The notes: generated by a model from the letters alone, not told the origin. Counted from the stretch's first letter, positions 26,055 through 35,275 are shown. The stretch is 64,000 nucleotides of DNA from Nitrospirillum iridis (GCF_014205765.1 NZ_JACIIZ010000014.1:124001-188000); one strand, 5' to 3'. Numbers and translations: made by a program.

Positions 26055-26313
26055 AGATATGCCGGAATTGCCGCCCACCATACGCCACACTACATCGTTG
26101 TCCACGAAGGACGCCGCATGGACGACCCGCACGAATCCGTATGAATTTGAGGCCGATCAATTGCCCCAGATCATTGGCAGCGTGCGCCGCACCGTATGCC
26201 GTTAGCACGGGCACCGGGCGGATGGGTTGGCAAGAATGCGAGACCGGGTTACGGAAGACACCAAGGCGGCCGGTGACGGCCGGCCTCAAGGAGAGGAAGA
26301 AGGACTACCAACC

Positions 26314-26784
26314 ATGAAGAAAGTCATCGTCGCGTTGATGGCGTCGAGCGTTCTGTTGAGCGCCTGCGACACCACGGGGGGCAAGAACCAGACAGTGGGC
26401 ATGCTGGGCGGTGCCGCCGCCGGCGGCCTGATCGGCTCGCAGTTCGGCCACGGCGGCGGCAAGCTGGCGATGACCGGCCTGGGCGTGCTGCTGGGTGGCC
26501 TGGCCGGCAGTTCCATCGGCAAGCGCATGGACGAGGCCGACCGCGCCGCCATGGAGCGCAACACCCAGATGGCCTACACCGCCCCGGTCGGCCAGCCCAT
26601 CGTCTGGAACAACCCCAACAACGACCACCAGGTGGTTGTGACCCCGGTGCGCGACGGCACGCGCAGCGACGGCTCCTATTGCCGCGAATTCCAGCAGACC
26701 ATCGTCGTCGGTGGCGAAAAGCAGCAGGGCTATGGCACCGCCTGCCGCCAGCCGGACGGCAGCTGGAAGATCGTCAGCGACTGA
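26314..26784 (+). CDS. Glycine-zipper outer-membrane lipoprotein (17-kDa surface antigen type)
   Basis: 156 residues from ATG 26314, with a strong AAGGAGAGGAAGAAGG upstream. The signal peptide ends in lipobox LSAC (C19). Residues 30-70 are a glycine zipper (GGAAAGGLIGSQFGHGGG), followed by the SSIGKRMDEADRAAMERN block and a C-terminal domain ending in CREFQQTIVVGG and YGTACRQPDGSWKI. This is the Rickettsia 17-kDa antigen-like fold, with the two cysteines conserved in the family. It is probably a structural outer-membrane lipoprotein. A terminator follows it. Confidence 0.92.
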   Translation: MKKVIVALMASSVLLSACDTTGGKNQTVGMLGGAAAGGLIGSQFGHGGGKLAMTGLGVLLGGLAGSSIGKRMDEADRAAMERNTQMAYTAPVGQPIVWNNPNNDHQVVVTPVRDGTRSDGSYCREFQQTIVVGGEKQQGYGTACRQPDGSWKIVSD

Positions 26785-26816
26785 CAGCGTTTCGGGTCCC
26801 TCCGATACCGTTCTTG

Positions 26817-26852
26817 AACCCCCGGCCGCCCGCTCGCGGCCGGGGGTTTGTC
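26817..26852 (+). terminator. Rho-independent terminator
   Basis: A 13-bp perfect stem (26817-26829 with 26836-26848), loop of 6 nt, then TTTG. It ends the glycine-zipper lipoprotein gene. Confidence 0.82.
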
Positions 26853-26953
26853 GTTGGGGCGGCGCGCGCCCGGAATAGCCGGGTCCCGCACGCTTGAAGC
26901 TATGCGGCGGTTGCGCATATTGTGGGGGCAGACAGGCAATAGATAGTGCGACC

Positions 26954-27844
26954 ATGCGCGATCCCTACCAAATCCTTGGCGTCGGCCGCAGCGCCAGTGC
27001 TGAGGACATCAAGCAGGCGTATCGCCGCCTAGCCAAGCAGTTCCACCCGGACCTGAACCCGGGGCGGGCCGATATCGAGCTGAAGTTCAAGGAAGCCAAC
27101 GGCGCCTACAGCCTGTTGTCGGACCCGGACAAGCGCGCCCGCTATGACCGGGGCGAAATCGACGCCAGCGGGGCGGAGCGGCCCGACCGCTCCTTCCGCC
27201 GGGCCTATGCCGGCGCCGGCCGGCCGGGCGACTTCGATTTCGAGGACGATCCCTTCGCCGACATCTTCGGCGCCGCCCGCAAACGCACCAGCGGCGTGAA
27301 GGCGCGCGGCAGTGACGTCGCCTACTCCGTCACCGTGCCCTTCACCGAAGCCTGCCTGGGTTCCAAGCGGCGCCTGGCCCTGTCCACGGGCAAAAGCATC
27401 GACATCAACATCCCCCCCGGCACCCAGGACCAGCAGAAGCTGCGCCTGAAGGGCCAGGGCTTGGCGGGATTGGGCGGGGCGGGGGCCGGCGACGCCATCG
27501 TCGAAGTCCATGTCACCCCCCACCCCTACTTCGTGCGGCGGGAGGATGACATCCATCTGGATGTGCCCGTGACCCTGCATGAGGCGCTGCTGGGCGCCAC
27601 CATCAAGGTGCCGACGCTGGATGGCGCGGTGCAGGTGAAGGTGCCCAAGACCGCGAACTCCGGCACCACCCTCCGCCTGAAGGGCAAGGGTGTCGCCAAT
27701 CCCGAGCGCGGCACCCAGGGCGACCAATATGTGAAGCTGACCGTCGTCCTGCCCGATCGGCCGGATGCCGAATTGCAGGCCTTCATCGAGAAGTGGGCCA
27801 AGACCCACGACTACGATGTGCGGCGCAAGGCGGGCCTGGCGTGA
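26954..27844 (+). CDS. DnaJ-type co-chaperone without zinc finger (CbpA-like)
   Basis: 296 residues from ATG 26954 (MRDPYQILGVGRSA). The J domain covers residues 1-65 with the HPD motif at 31-33, which activates DnaK. A short Gly/Asp/Phe-rich linker (about 90-105: DFDFEDDPFADIFG) leads to the two-part DnaJ C-terminal substrate-binding domain (VTVPFTEACLGSKRRLAL to DQYVKLTVVLPDRP). The cysteine-rich zinc finger of true DnaJ is absent, as in CbpA. It lies 170 bp after the lipoprotein gene and ends at a terminator. Confidence 0.93.
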   Translation: MRDPYQILGVGRSASAEDIKQAYRRLAKQFHPDLNPGRADIELKFKEANGAYSLLSDPDKRARYDRGEIDASGAERPDRSFRRAYAGAGRPGDFDFEDDPFADIFGAARKRTSGVKARGSDVAYSVTVPFTEACLGSKRRLALSTGKSIDINIPPGTQDQQKLRLKGQGLAGLGGAGAGDAIVEVHVTPHPYFVRREDDIHLDVPVTLHEALLGATIKVPTLDGAVQVKVPKTANSGTTLRLKGKGVANPERGTQGDQYVKLTVVLPDRPDAELQAFIEKWAKTHDYDVRRKAGLA

Positions 27845-27860
27845 CCGGCTGATCGCATGG

Positions 27861-27900
27861 AAAAGGGGCGGGCGCCATGATGGCCCCGCCCCTTTTCGTT
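27861..27900. terminator. Bidirectional Rho-independent terminator
   Basis: AAAAGGGGCGGG (27861-27872) pairs with CCCGCCCCTTTT (27885-27896), followed by CGTTT. It is shared by the convergent DnaJ-like and dienelactone hydrolase genes. Confidence 0.85.
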
Positions 27901-27920
27901 TCCCGATCCGGCTTGGTGGA

Positions 27921-28601
27921 TCAGGCGGCCCCGTTGGCGCGGAACAGGTCCAGCGTGCGGCGGCGCGCCAACTGCGCGTCTGCCAAGTCTGAATCCGGCC
28001 GGCCGTCATTGTTGAAGCCGTGGCCCGAGCGCTCATAGATGTGGACGGGCACCTCGGGATGGGTCTTGCCGATCACCTCGGCCACCTGGTCCGCCGGGAT
28101 GTGCGGGTCCTTGCGGCCGAAATGGCAGATGACCGGGCAATTCAGGGTCAGGCCGGCCAGGGCGGTGACACCGCCACCATAGTAGCTGGCCGCGGCGGCC
28201 AGGCCCTGCACCTGCGCGGCGGCGCGCCAGGCGACGGTACCGCCGTAGCAATAGCCCACCAGGAAGACCGGCCCCTTGTCCTTCAGCGCGTCGACACAGG
28301 CCTGGACGTCCGACACCGGGTTCTCCGCGCCGCTTTCCTGGGCGAACCTGCGCCCGACCTCGAAGCCCTGGGCGTCATGGCCGGCCAGGAAGCCCCGCAT
28401 CTGGCGGTCGAACATGGACGGGGCGATGACCTCGAAGCCCTGTGCCGCCCAGCGGGCCACGTCGGCCTGCACATACTCATCCAGGCCGAAGATCTCCTGG
28501 ATGACGATGACGGCGCCCAGGCGCTGACCTTGCGGGTCGGCATGCAGGGCGGTGAATTCGAATCCGTCGATGCCGGACCGCAGCGTGATGGTCTTGGCCA
28601 T
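27921..28601 (-). CDS. Dienelactone hydrolase family protein
   Basis: 226 residues, an alpha/beta hydrolase with Cys nucleophile. The triad is C118 (GYCYGG), D165 (GRKDPHIP) and H194 (SGHGFNND); E36 (VIQEIFG) is the family's helper glutamate. Dienelactone hydrolases open lactones in chloroaromatic breakdown, but most chromosomal family members outside such clusters have unknown substrates. No aromatic pathway genes are nearby, so a general hydrolase is the safer call. Confidence 0.92.
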   Translation of the reverse strand: MAKTITLRSGIDGFEFTALHADPQGQRLGAVIVIQEIFGLDEYVQADVARWAAQGFEVIAPSMFDRQMRGFLAGHDAQGFEVGRRFAQESGAENPVSDVQACVDALKDKGPVFLVGYCYGGTVAWRAAAQVQGLAAAASYYGGGVTALAGLTLNCPVICHFGRKDPHIPADQVAEVIGKTHPEVPVHIYERSGHGFNNDGRPDSDLADAQLARRRTLDLFRANGAA

Positions 28602-28636
28602 GTCCGCTCCTTCGCTCGGGTGGGGGTGTCGGGGAT

Positions 28637-30001
28637 TTAGCGCGCCGGGGGCGTTCCGGCCAGTCGAATGCGGTCTTCCGCCGCAGCGTGGTCATGAGCG
28701 TGGTCATGCCCCGACTCAGGGGCCAACAGATCGGACAGCGGCGCGCCCATCAATTGCCCGGCCTGACGCCGCGCGGTGTCAAAAATGGCGTGCACCTCGC
28801 GCTGCCAGGGGGCCTGAAGATGGCCGACCGACAAGAGATCGCCCCACATGCCGAAATCCAGCGCCTGGTAGAGGTCGCTCAAGGACGCCTCGTGCAGGTC
28901 CCGGGTGGCGACCCAGGCGCCATCGGCGGTGCGGATGGTCCAGTTGGCCGCGCACAGCTGTTCCAGCATGCCGTCCACCGCCACCGCGCCCACCGGCACG
29001 CGGGCGATGACGTCCGCCCGCTTCAGGACGCGGCCTTCACGCGCCGCCAGCATCAGTTCGCGCAGGATGGCCAGGGCCACGATCAGGCGCTGGGCCGGGG
29101 ACAGGCCGGTGGGGCCCAGTTCGGTGATGCGGCCCGAACGCCACTCCGGCAGGGCCGCCGTCACCTCCGCCCCGAAGAGGATAAGGCACCACACCAGGTA
29201 CAGCCACAACAGCACCGTGGGCAGCACCGACAGGGCCCCGTATATGGTGGTGTAGGTATGGACCTGACTGATGTAGAGGGCGAAGCCCACCTTGGAGATC
29301 TCCATGGCGCTGCCCGCCACCAGGCCGCCGATCATGGCGTCCTGCCACCGCACGGGGCGGGTGGGGATCGCCAGATAGGTCAGGCCGAAGAACAGCGTTT
29401 CCAGAATGCCGGGCAGGACGCGGCGCACCAGTTCCACCACCACCGACCCTTCCGCCCCCAGGTAGGAGACGGCGACGGAGGAGAGCGACAGGCTGACGCC
29501 CAGCAGCAAGGGCGCCATGGTCAGCACCGCCCAGAATGAGAGGAGGCGCACCAACACCGAATGCCGTTCCCGGCTGCGCCAGATGGCGTTGTAGGCCCCT
29601 TCGATGGAAAAGAAGAGCAGGATGGAGGTGACCGCCAGGCCCAACACGCCGACACCGGTCATGGTGCCCGCGTTGCTGATGAATTCACGCAAGCGGTCGT
29701 TCAGATTTTCCCCCACCTGGGGCACCAGGTTCTCCAGCAGCAGCATCTCCGCCTCCGCCCGCAGGGTCTGGAAGGCGGGAAAGGCCTGGAAGATGGCGAA
29801 GCCCACCGTTAGCAGAGGCACCACCGCCAGCAAGCTGGTGTAGGTCAGCGAACCCACCGCCTGCAGGCAGTTGTCGCGGTAGAAACGGCGCACGGCATAG
29901 CGGGTGACGCCCGCGGCGGCCAGAATGAAATGACGCACGGCCTCGGGCAGCCGGTCGGTCAGGCGGCGCCACAGCATCGACGGCGTCTGCGTATCAATCA
30001 T
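28637..30001 (-). CDS. YihY/BrkB-family inner-membrane protein, His-rich tail
   Basis: 454 residues. Six membrane helices lie in the first 300 residues, with the family's SLTYTSLLAVVPLLTVGFA, IYGALSVLPTVLLWLYLVW and GAEVTAALPEW blocks. A cytosolic winged-helix-like domain (about 305-400) follows, and the tail ends with GHDHAHDHAAAEDR. YihY proteins are widely conserved but their activity is unknown (an old RNase BN label is considered wrong). It starts 127 bp from the divergent fabI gene. The His-rich tail may bind metal, though this is speculation. Confidence 0.92.
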   Translation of the reverse strand: MIDTQTPSMLWRRLTDRLPEAVRHFILAAAGVTRYAVRRFYRDNCLQAVGSLTYTSLLAVVPLLTVGFAIFQAFPAFQTLRAEAEMLLLENLVPQVGENLNDRLREFISNAGTMTGVGVLGLAVTSILLFFSIEGAYNAIWRSRERHSVLVRLLSFWAVLTMAPLLLGVSLSLSSVAVSYLGAEGSVVVELVRRVLPGILETLFFGLTYLAIPTRPVRWQDAMIGGLVAGSAMEISKVGFALYISQVHTYTTIYGALSVLPTVLLWLYLVWCLILFGAEVTAALPEWRSGRITELGPTGLSPAQRLIVALAILRELMLAAREGRVLKRADVIARVPVGAVAVDGMLEQLCAANWTIRTADGAWVATRDLHEASLSDLYQALDFGMWGDLLSVGHLQAPWQREVHAIFDTARRQAGQLMGAPLSDLLAPESGHDHAHDHAAAEDRIRLAGTPPAR

Positions 30002-30070
30002 GAAGACCTGCCAAGGAAAGACCTTTCACGCGTGTATTCTAGATGTGCGCATATGTGAGGCGCCCAGCCT

Positions 30071-30098
30071 TTGACCGTAAAACCGCTTCGTGTAGGAT
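30071..30098 (+). promoter_or_regulatory. Sigma-70-type promoter of fabI-aroC
   Basis: TTGACC (30071-30076), 16-nt spacer, TAGGAT (30093-30098). Transcription would start about 20-25 nt ahead of the fabI start, with GGAGAG as ribosome site. Confidence 0.45.
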
Positions 30099-30127
30099 GC
30101 GCGCCTAATTTTTCCGGAGAGAGACGG

Positions 30128-31000
30128 ATGACCATTTCGACGGCGACCCCCGCCCCCGGCCCCATCACCGGGACCCTGATGGCCGGCAAGCGCGGCCTGA
30201 TCATGGGCGTTGCCAATGACCGGTCCATCGCCTGGGGCATCGCCAAGGCGGTCGCCGCCCAGGGCGCCGAACTGGCCTTCACCTACATGGGCGACGCGCT
30301 GGCCAAGCGCGTGAAGCCGCTGGCCGAGCAACTGGGCGTGCCGCACGTCCTGCCCTGCGACGTCACCGACGAAGCCAGCATGGACGCGGTGTTCGCCACC
30401 CTGAAGGAACAGTGGGGTACCCTGGACTTCGTGGTGCATGCGATCGGCTTTTCCGACAAGAACGAGTTGGACGGGCTGTACCTCAACACCTCCCGGTCCA
30501 ACTTCGCACTGACCATGGATGTTTCCTGCTATTCCTTCACCGCCATCGCCCAGCGGGCGGTGCCGATGATGAGCAACGGCGGCAGCCTGCTGACCCTCAG
30601 CTATTATGGCGCCGAACGGGTGATGCCGCACTACAATGTGATGGGCGTGGCCAAGGCGGCGCTGGAAGCCAGCGTGCGCTATCTGGCCGCCGACCTGGGC
30701 CCCCAGAACATCCGCGTCAACGCCATTTCCGCCGGCCCGATCAAGACCCTGGCCGCCAGCGGCATCGGCGATTTCCGGGCCATCCTGAAGTGGAACGAGT
30801 TGAACGCGCCGCTGAAGCGCAATGTCACCATCGGCGAGGTCGGCAATTCCGCCCTCTATCTGCTGAGCGACCTGGGCAGCGGCGTCACCGGCGAAGTGCA
30901 CCATGTCGACAGCGGCTACCACACGGTGGGCATGCTGGCGGTGGACAGCGCCGCCGAAACCGCGACCCTGCTGCAAAGCCTGGTCAAGTCGGAAGGGTAA
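30128..31000 (+). CDS. fabI: Enoyl-[acyl-carrier-protein] reductase (NADH), FabI
   Basis: 290 residues from ATG 30128, ribosome site GGAGAG. It catalyses the last step of each fatty-acid elongation cycle. An N-terminal tail of 18 residues (Thr/Pro/Ala-rich) precedes the usual GKRGLIMGVANDRSIAWGIA dinucleotide fold. Active-site residues are Y159 and Y169 (LSYYGAERVMPHYN) and K176 (VMGVAK), spaced like E. coli Y146, Y156 and K163. VRVNAISAGPIKTLAA follows. It is the triclosan-sensitive type of enzyme by family. aroC starts 7 bp after the stop. Confidence 0.96.
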   Translation: MTISTATPAPGPITGTLMAGKRGLIMGVANDRSIAWGIAKAVAAQGAELAFTYMGDALAKRVKPLAEQLGVPHVLPCDVTDEASMDAVFATLKEQWGTLDFVVHAIGFSDKNELDGLYLNTSRSNFALTMDVSCYSFTAIAQRAVPMMSNGGSLLTLSYYGAERVMPHYNVMGVAKAALEASVRYLAADLGPQNIRVNAISAGPIKTLAASGIGDFRAILKWNELNAPLKRNVTIGEVGNSALYLLSDLGSGVTGEVHHVDSGYHTVGMLAVDSAAETATLLQSLVKSEG

Positions 31001-31006
31001 GCGGTC

Positions 31007-32086
31007 ATGGCCGGTAACGGCATCGGGACCCAGTTCCGGTTCACCACCTTCGGCGAAAGCCATGGGGTGGCGCTGGGCTGCGTGGTGGACGGCGTGCCGC
31101 CCCTGCTGGATTTGGACGAGGCCTGGATCCAGGCCTTCCTGGACCGGCGCAAACCGGGGCAGTCACGCTTCACCACCCAGCGGCGCGAGCCGGACGCGGT
31201 GCGCATCCTGTCGGGCGTGTTCGAGGGCAAGACGACGGGCACGCCCGTCTGCCTGATGATCGAGAACGAGGACCAGCGGTCCAAGGACTACGGCGACATC
31301 AAGGACAAGTTCCGGCCGGGCCACGCCGACTACACCTACTGGGAACGCTACGGCATTCGCGACTATCGCGGCGGCGGGCGGTCGTCCGCCCGGGAAACCG
31401 CGGCGCGCGTGGCCGCCGGGGCCGTCGCCCGCCGGGTGCTGGAGGCGGTGCCGGGTGGCGTCACCATCCGCGCCGCCCTGGTGCAAGTGGGGCCGCACAA
31501 GGTGGACCGCGCGCGCTGGGACTGGGGCCAGGTCGACCAGAACCCCCTGTTCTGTCCCGACGCCGTGGCCGCCGGCCAATGGGCCGACTATCTCGACGGC
31601 ATCCGCAAGAACGGCTCCTCCGTGGGCGCCGTGGTCGAGGTGGTGGCGTCGGGCATCCCGGCGGGTCTGGGGGAGCCCATCTACGACAAGCTGGATGGTG
31701 ATCTCGCCCGTGCCATGATGACCATCAACGCCGTCAAGGGTGTCGAGATCGGCGCCGGCTTCGCCGCGGCCGAACTGACGGGCGAGGAAAACGCCGATGA
31801 GATGCGGGCGGGCCCGGACGGCAAGCCGATCTTCCTGTCCAATCACGCCGGCGGCATCCTGGGTGGTCTGTCAACCGGTCAGGACATCGTCGTCCGCTTC
31901 GCGGTGAAGCCCACCAGCTCCATCCTCACCCCCCGCCGCACGCTGGATGTGCATGGGGTGGAGACGGACATCCTGACCAAGGGCCGCCACGACCCCTGCG
32001 TCGGCATCCGCGCGGTGCCGGTGGGCGAGGCGATGATGGCCTGCGTACTGGCGGATCATTGGCTGCGCCTGCGGGCCTATCGTTAA
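31007..32086 (+). CDS. aroC: Chorismate synthase
   Basis: 359 residues. It converts EPSP to chorismate with reduced FMN, the last step of the shikimate pathway. All three family signatures are seen: [17 protein letters not shown] near the start, the [18 protein letters not shown] block, and the C-terminal [14 protein letters not shown]-like segment ([17 protein letters not shown]). The ribosome site GGAAGGG lies inside the end of fabI, so the two genes are one operon. A perfect terminator follows. The chorismate users pabB and pabC are 1-3 kb away on the opposite strand. Confidence 0.96.
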   Translation: MAGNGIGTQFRFTTFGESHGVALGCVVDGVPPLLDLDEAWIQAFLDRRKPGQSRFTTQRREPDAVRILSGVFEGKTTGTPVCLMIENEDQRSKDYGDIKDKFRPGHADYTYWERYGIRDYRGGGRSSARETAARVAAGAVARRVLEAVPGGVTIRAALVQVGPHKVDRARWDWGQVDQNPLFCPDAVAAGQWADYLDGIRKNGSSVGAVVEVVASGIPAGLGEPIYDKLDGDLARAMMTINAVKGVEIGAGFAAAELTGEENADEMRAGPDGKPIFLSNHAGGILGGLSTGQDIVVRFAVKPTSSILTPRRTLDVHGVETDILTKGRHDPCVGIRAVPVGEAMMACVLADHWLRLRAYR

Positions 32087-32114
32087 GCTCCGGCGTCGTG
32101 ATCGCGAAAATGGC

Positions 32115-32153
32115 AACGGCCCCGCCTGGTGACAGGCGGGGCCGTTGTGCTTT
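32115..32153 (+). terminator. Rho-independent terminator of fabI-aroC
   Basis: AACGGCCCCGCCTG (32115-32128) pairs perfectly over 14 bp with CAGGCGGGGCCGTT (32133-32146), loop GTGA, then GTGCTTT. Confidence 0.8.
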
Positions 32154-32180
32154 GGACCGAACCGATCCGACCGCAGGGCT

Positions 32181-32660
32181 TTACTTGCCGGCGATGGTCA
32201 CGGTCAGGGTGTCGGCGTAGCTGCCGGCGATGGCCTGGGCGTTGGCCGGCACGGTGACGGACATGGCCGAGGTCTTGTTGAACTGGGCGCTGGCGCGGGT
32301 GACGGTGAAGCTGCTGCCCGAGCCGCTGGTGCCGTCGTAGGACGTGGTGTAGCTGATGGCGCTGGCGCCGGTGGCCGAAGACTTCAGCGTGCCGTTGTTG
32401 GCGGAGGCGACGGTGATGGTGTAGCCGGCGCCATCGTTGCAGTTCTCGACCACGCTACCGACCTGGACGGCGCTGGAGCCCGACAGGATGTTCAGGGTGG
32501 CGCCGGCATCGGTGACGGCGACGGTGCAGGTCAGGGAGACGGTGCTGTTCAGCTGGACGGTACCCGAGGCACCGGCGGCGGCGAAGGCCGGGGCGGCGAA
32601 CAGGGCGCCGGAAACCAGGGCGGTGGCGGCGACGGCGGCGGCGGTGAGGCGGCGGATCAT
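32181..32660 (-). CDS. Secreted pilin-like protein (spore-coat-U/fimbrial-like)
   Basis: 159 residues. A classic signal peptide (RRLTAAAVAATALVSGALF, cleavage after AFA near residue 27) is followed by a beta-rich domain of Thr, Ser, Gly and Ala. It starts GTVQLNSTVSLTCTV and ends with the donor-strand-like SYADTLTVTIAGK seen in spore coat U/chaperone-usher pilin proteins. Two cysteines (LTC and ENC) can form the single disulfide typical of such domains. No chaperone or usher gene is next to it, so it may be a free-standing surface protein. Its codon bias is similar to neighbours, but it sits in the most AT-rich intergenic stretch of the window. Confidence 0.72.
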   Translation of the reverse strand: MIRRLTAAAVAATALVSGALFAAPAFAAAGASGTVQLNSTVSLTCTVAVTDAGATLNILSGSSAVQVGSVVENCNDGAGYTITVASANNGTLKSSATGASAISYTTSYDGTSGSGSSFTVTRASAQFNKTSAMSVTVPANAQAIAGSYADTLTVTIAGK

Positions 32661-32789
32661 GGCGTAATTCCTATCGGTTCGGTGGGGAGAGGCTTCAGCG
32701 GCCCGGTTGGTTCATGAGCGGTTCACTGCATCCCCCATGCCAATCCACCCACCATCGGCACGCCAAAATCAAATAGCCCGCGTTTCCCG

Positions 32790-32801
32790 TCACTTAAGTG
32801 A
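32790..32801. promoter_or_regulatory. 12-bp perfect palindrome downstream of the pilin-like gene's promoter
   Basis: TCACTTAAGTGA is a perfect palindrome. It lies about 20-30 bp downstream of the predicted -10 box, where a bound repressor would block transcription. Confidence 0.4.
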
Positions 32802-32821
32802 AACAACGATCAATGGTTGCA

Positions 32822-32850
32822 ACTATGCCATTCGTATTAGACCTTGTGAA
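32822..32850 (-). promoter_or_regulatory. Predicted promoter of the secreted pilin-like gene
   Basis: On the minus strand TTCACA (32845-32850), 17-nt spacer, CATAGT (32822-32827): five and four matches to the sigma-70 boxes. It implies a leader of about 150 nt before the ATG at 32660. Confidence 0.35.
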
Positions 32851-32930
32851 GTACTCCGGCTGATGCGCTGTGCATCACGCCTTTGGAATAGGGTCTCTCG
32901 CTGTCATTGCGTTGTCATTTGCATAATGCG

Positions 32931-33731
32931 TCAGGTTGCCGCCACGGCGGCGGCGGCCACCGGGCCGCACCTCCCGTCCCCCACCGGCATGCCATCCAAC
33001 CTGGAAATCGACCGGACCATGAGGCTGGACGTGAGGAACATCTCCGTGGCCCGCCGGAGATCGGCTGGGTCCAGCCCCCTCTCCTCCCCGCCCAAGGCGG
33101 CCAGTACCGCCGCGCGGCGCGTGCCCGGCAAGGCCCCCGCCGCCAGGGGCGGCGTCACCAACGCCCCATCCACCACGGCGAACAAGGTGGCCGCGGTGGC
33201 GCAGGCCACCCGACCTTCCGTGTTCAGCAGCACGGCGTCGTCCGCCCCCCGCGCCGCCGCCTCGTTCCGCGCCAGGATGTGGTCCAGATAGTTCAGGCAT
33301 TTGATGCCGGAGAGGGGGGAATGCTCGTTACGGCGGGTGGTGGCTGCCACCACCAGTTTAGCCGGCCCCATGGGCGCGCCCGGGGCCGCCGCCGTCACCA
33401 GGACGGTGGGTTGGGGCTGGGCCGGCCGGGCCAGCCCCCGGGCGCCCACCCCGGCGCTGACCGTCAGGCGCAACGACCCGTTGGTCAGGCCGTTGGCGAC
33501 GGCCGTGTCGGCCAACCCCGCCGCCAGCACCGCCATCGGCGGCAACGGCAGGTCCAGCACCGCCGCCCCGGCGGCCAGACGGGCCAGATGGGCGTCCAGC
33601 CGCACCACGGCGCCATCCCGCCAGCACAGCGTCTCAAACAAGCCGTCGCCCAGCAGGAAGCCCCGGTCGGCCACGTCGATACCAGCCGCATCGGCCGGCC
33701 GCAGGGCGCCATTCAGCCAGACCAGGCTCAT
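32931..33731 (-). CDS. pabC: Aminodeoxychorismate lyase (class IV PLP enzyme)
   Basis: 266 residues. Fold-type IV PLP enzyme with catalytic K144 in GIKCLNYLDHILARNEA, and the class IV block DDAVLLNTEGRVACATAATLF. D-amino-acid and branched-chain aminotransferases share the fold, but the ATGA overlap with pabB fixes the likely role: releasing pyruvate from aminodeoxychorismate to give p-aminobenzoate for folate. The start overlaps the pabB stop by 4 bp. The C-terminus is Ala-rich. Confidence 0.9.
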   Translation of the reverse strand: MSLVWLNGALRPADAAGIDVADRGFLLGDGLFETLCWRDGAVVRLDAHLARLAAGAAVLDLPLPPMAVLAAGLADTAVANGLTNGSLRLTVSAGVGARGLARPAQPQPTVLVTAAAPGAPMGPAKLVVAATTRRNEHSPLSGIKCLNYLDHILARNEAAARGADDAVLLNTEGRVACATAATLFAVVDGALVTPPLAAGALPGTRRAAVLAALGGEERGLDPADLRRATEMFLTSSLMVRSISRLDGMPVGDGRCGPVAAAAVAAT

Positions 33732-35275
33732 GCCGCCTCGCTTTCGACATCCGCCACTGCCGGCGGCCAGCCCATGGCCGGATCCAGCGCGGTCAGCAGG
33801 GCCCGCGCCTTCACTAGGCTTTCCTCATATTCCGCCGCCGGATCGCTGTCGGCGACGATGCCGCCGCCGGCCTGCGCCACCACGATGTCGCCCGCCACCG
33901 CCAGGGTGCGGATGATGATGCTGCTGTCCATAGCGCCATCCCAGCCCAGCCACAGGACCGACCCGCAATAGGGTCCGCGCCGCGCCGGCTCCAGTTCATG
34001 GATGATTTCCATGGCGCGGATCTTGGGCGCGCCAGTGATGGAGCCCCCCGGAAAGGTGGCGCGCAACAGGTCGATGGCCCCGAGGCCGGGCTTCAGCCGC
34101 GCCGTCACCACGCTGACCAGGTGGTGGACGGTGCGATAGCTTTCCAGCCCGCACAGGGTGGGGACGGCCACCGAGCCCACCACCGCCACCCGCGACAGGT
34201 CGTTGCGCATCAGGTCGACGATCATCAGGTTTTCCGCCCTGTCCTTGGGCGAGGCCAGCAGCTCCGCCGCCAGGGCCGCGTCCCGCGCGGGGTCGGGATC
34301 GCGGGGCCGCGTGCCTTTGATGGGCCGCGTCTCCACCCCGCCCGCCGCGTCCAGCGCCAGGAAGCGTTCCGGCGACACCGACACCACCGCCCGGCCCGCC
34401 CCCCCGGCGCCGGCCCCCAGGTCCAGCACGGCCGAGAACGGGGCGGCGGCCCGGCCACGCAGGCGGCGGTAGAGGTCCAAGGGCGTCACCCCGGGCATCA
34501 GGGCGCCCAGGAAGCGCTGGGTGATGTTGGCCTGATAGATGTCGCCGGCGGCGATGTAGTCGACAGTGCGGGCCACCGCCGCCTCATGTTCGGCACGGCT
34601 CCAGCCCGCGCGCCAGCCCGGCGCCGCCAGCAGCGGCCCGTCCCCTGTCGGGGGTGCGGCCCCGCTCAAGGACGCATCCGCCGGGGCCGTCAGCAAATCC
34701 AGCCACTCCCGCGCCCCTGCCTCCGCCCGCGCGCGGCGCAAGCCGGCGTCCGGTTCCGGCAGGCCGGACGACAGGACCCAGGCCCGGCAACCGACATGGT
34801 CGATGGCGACGACACGGTCATAGAGGCCCACCGCCATGTCGGGCAGGGCGATACCCTGGGCCCGGGGCGGTGGCAACGTCTCCAGCTGGCCGCCCAGCTC
34901 ATAGCCCAGGAAGCCGACGGCCCCGCCCTTGAAGGGCGGTAGGTCCTCAGGCCAGCCCCCCTCGCCCAGCGACGCCCGCCCCGCACTCAGCACGCCGTCC
35001 AAGACCGCCAAGGCGTCGCCGTCGGCCGGCTGGCCATCCACGGTCGCGACCCCGCCCTCATACTCCACCCAGGCATAGGGGGCGGCGCCGATGTAGCTGT
35101 AACGGGCCCGGGTCGGGTCCGCCGCACCGCCATCCAGCAGGAAGGATCGCGGCAGGGTGGCCAGGCGGGCGTAGACCGCCAGCGGATCGGTCACCGGCAG
35201 GGCCAGGGCGACAATCCCGCTGGAAGGCGCGCCGGCCTGGGATGCGCCGTTGGGAAAGGAAGCGTGGGCGGTCAT
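33728..35275 (-). CDS. pabB: Aminodeoxychorismate synthase component I
   Basis: 515 residues from ATG 35275, where the protein starts before the first conserved strand (an earlier start would add about 40 Arg-rich residues). It belongs to the chorismate-binding family with the PabB signature PIKGTRPRD, whose lysine forms the covalent intermediate in PabB enzymes, and the C-terminal FPGGSITGAPKIRAMEIIHELE and YCGSVLWLGWDGAMDSSIIIRTL blocks. It makes 4-amino-4-deoxychorismate with the glutaminase PabA, which is not in this window. pabC follows with an overlapping start. sppA is divergent. Confidence 0.93.
   Translation of the reverse strand: MTAHASFPNGASQAGAPSSGIVALALPVTDPLAVYARLATLPRSFLLDGGAADPTRARYSYIGAAPYAWVEYEGGVATVDGQPADGDALAVLDGVLSAGRASLGEGGWPEDLPPFKGGAVGFLGYELGGQLETLPPPRAQGIALPDMAVGLYDRVVAIDHVGCRAWVLSSGLPEPDAGLRRARAEAGAREWLDLLTAPADASLSGAAPPTGDGPLLAAPGWRAGWSRAEHEAAVARTVDYIAAGDIYQANITQRFLGALMPGVTPLDLYRRLRGRAAAPFSAVLDLGAGAGGAGRAVVSVSPERFLALDAAGGVETRPIKGTRPRDPDPARDAALAAELLASPKDRAENLMIVDLMRNDLSRVAVVGSVAVPTLCGLESYRTVHHLVSVVTARLKPGLGAIDLLRATFPGGSITGAPKIRAMEIIHELEPARRGPYCGSVLWLGWDGAMDSSIIIRTLAVAGDIVVAQAGGGIVADSDPAAEYEESLVKARALLTALDPAMGWPPAVADVESEAA

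Larger units (their letters stand above)
32661..32930. other. 270-bp AT-richer intergenic region holding the pilin-like gene's promoter
   Basis: No gene is seen here. The composition is clearly more AT-rich than the flanks. It contains the predicted promoter at 32822-32850 and the palindrome at 32790-32801. Confidence 0.55.
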
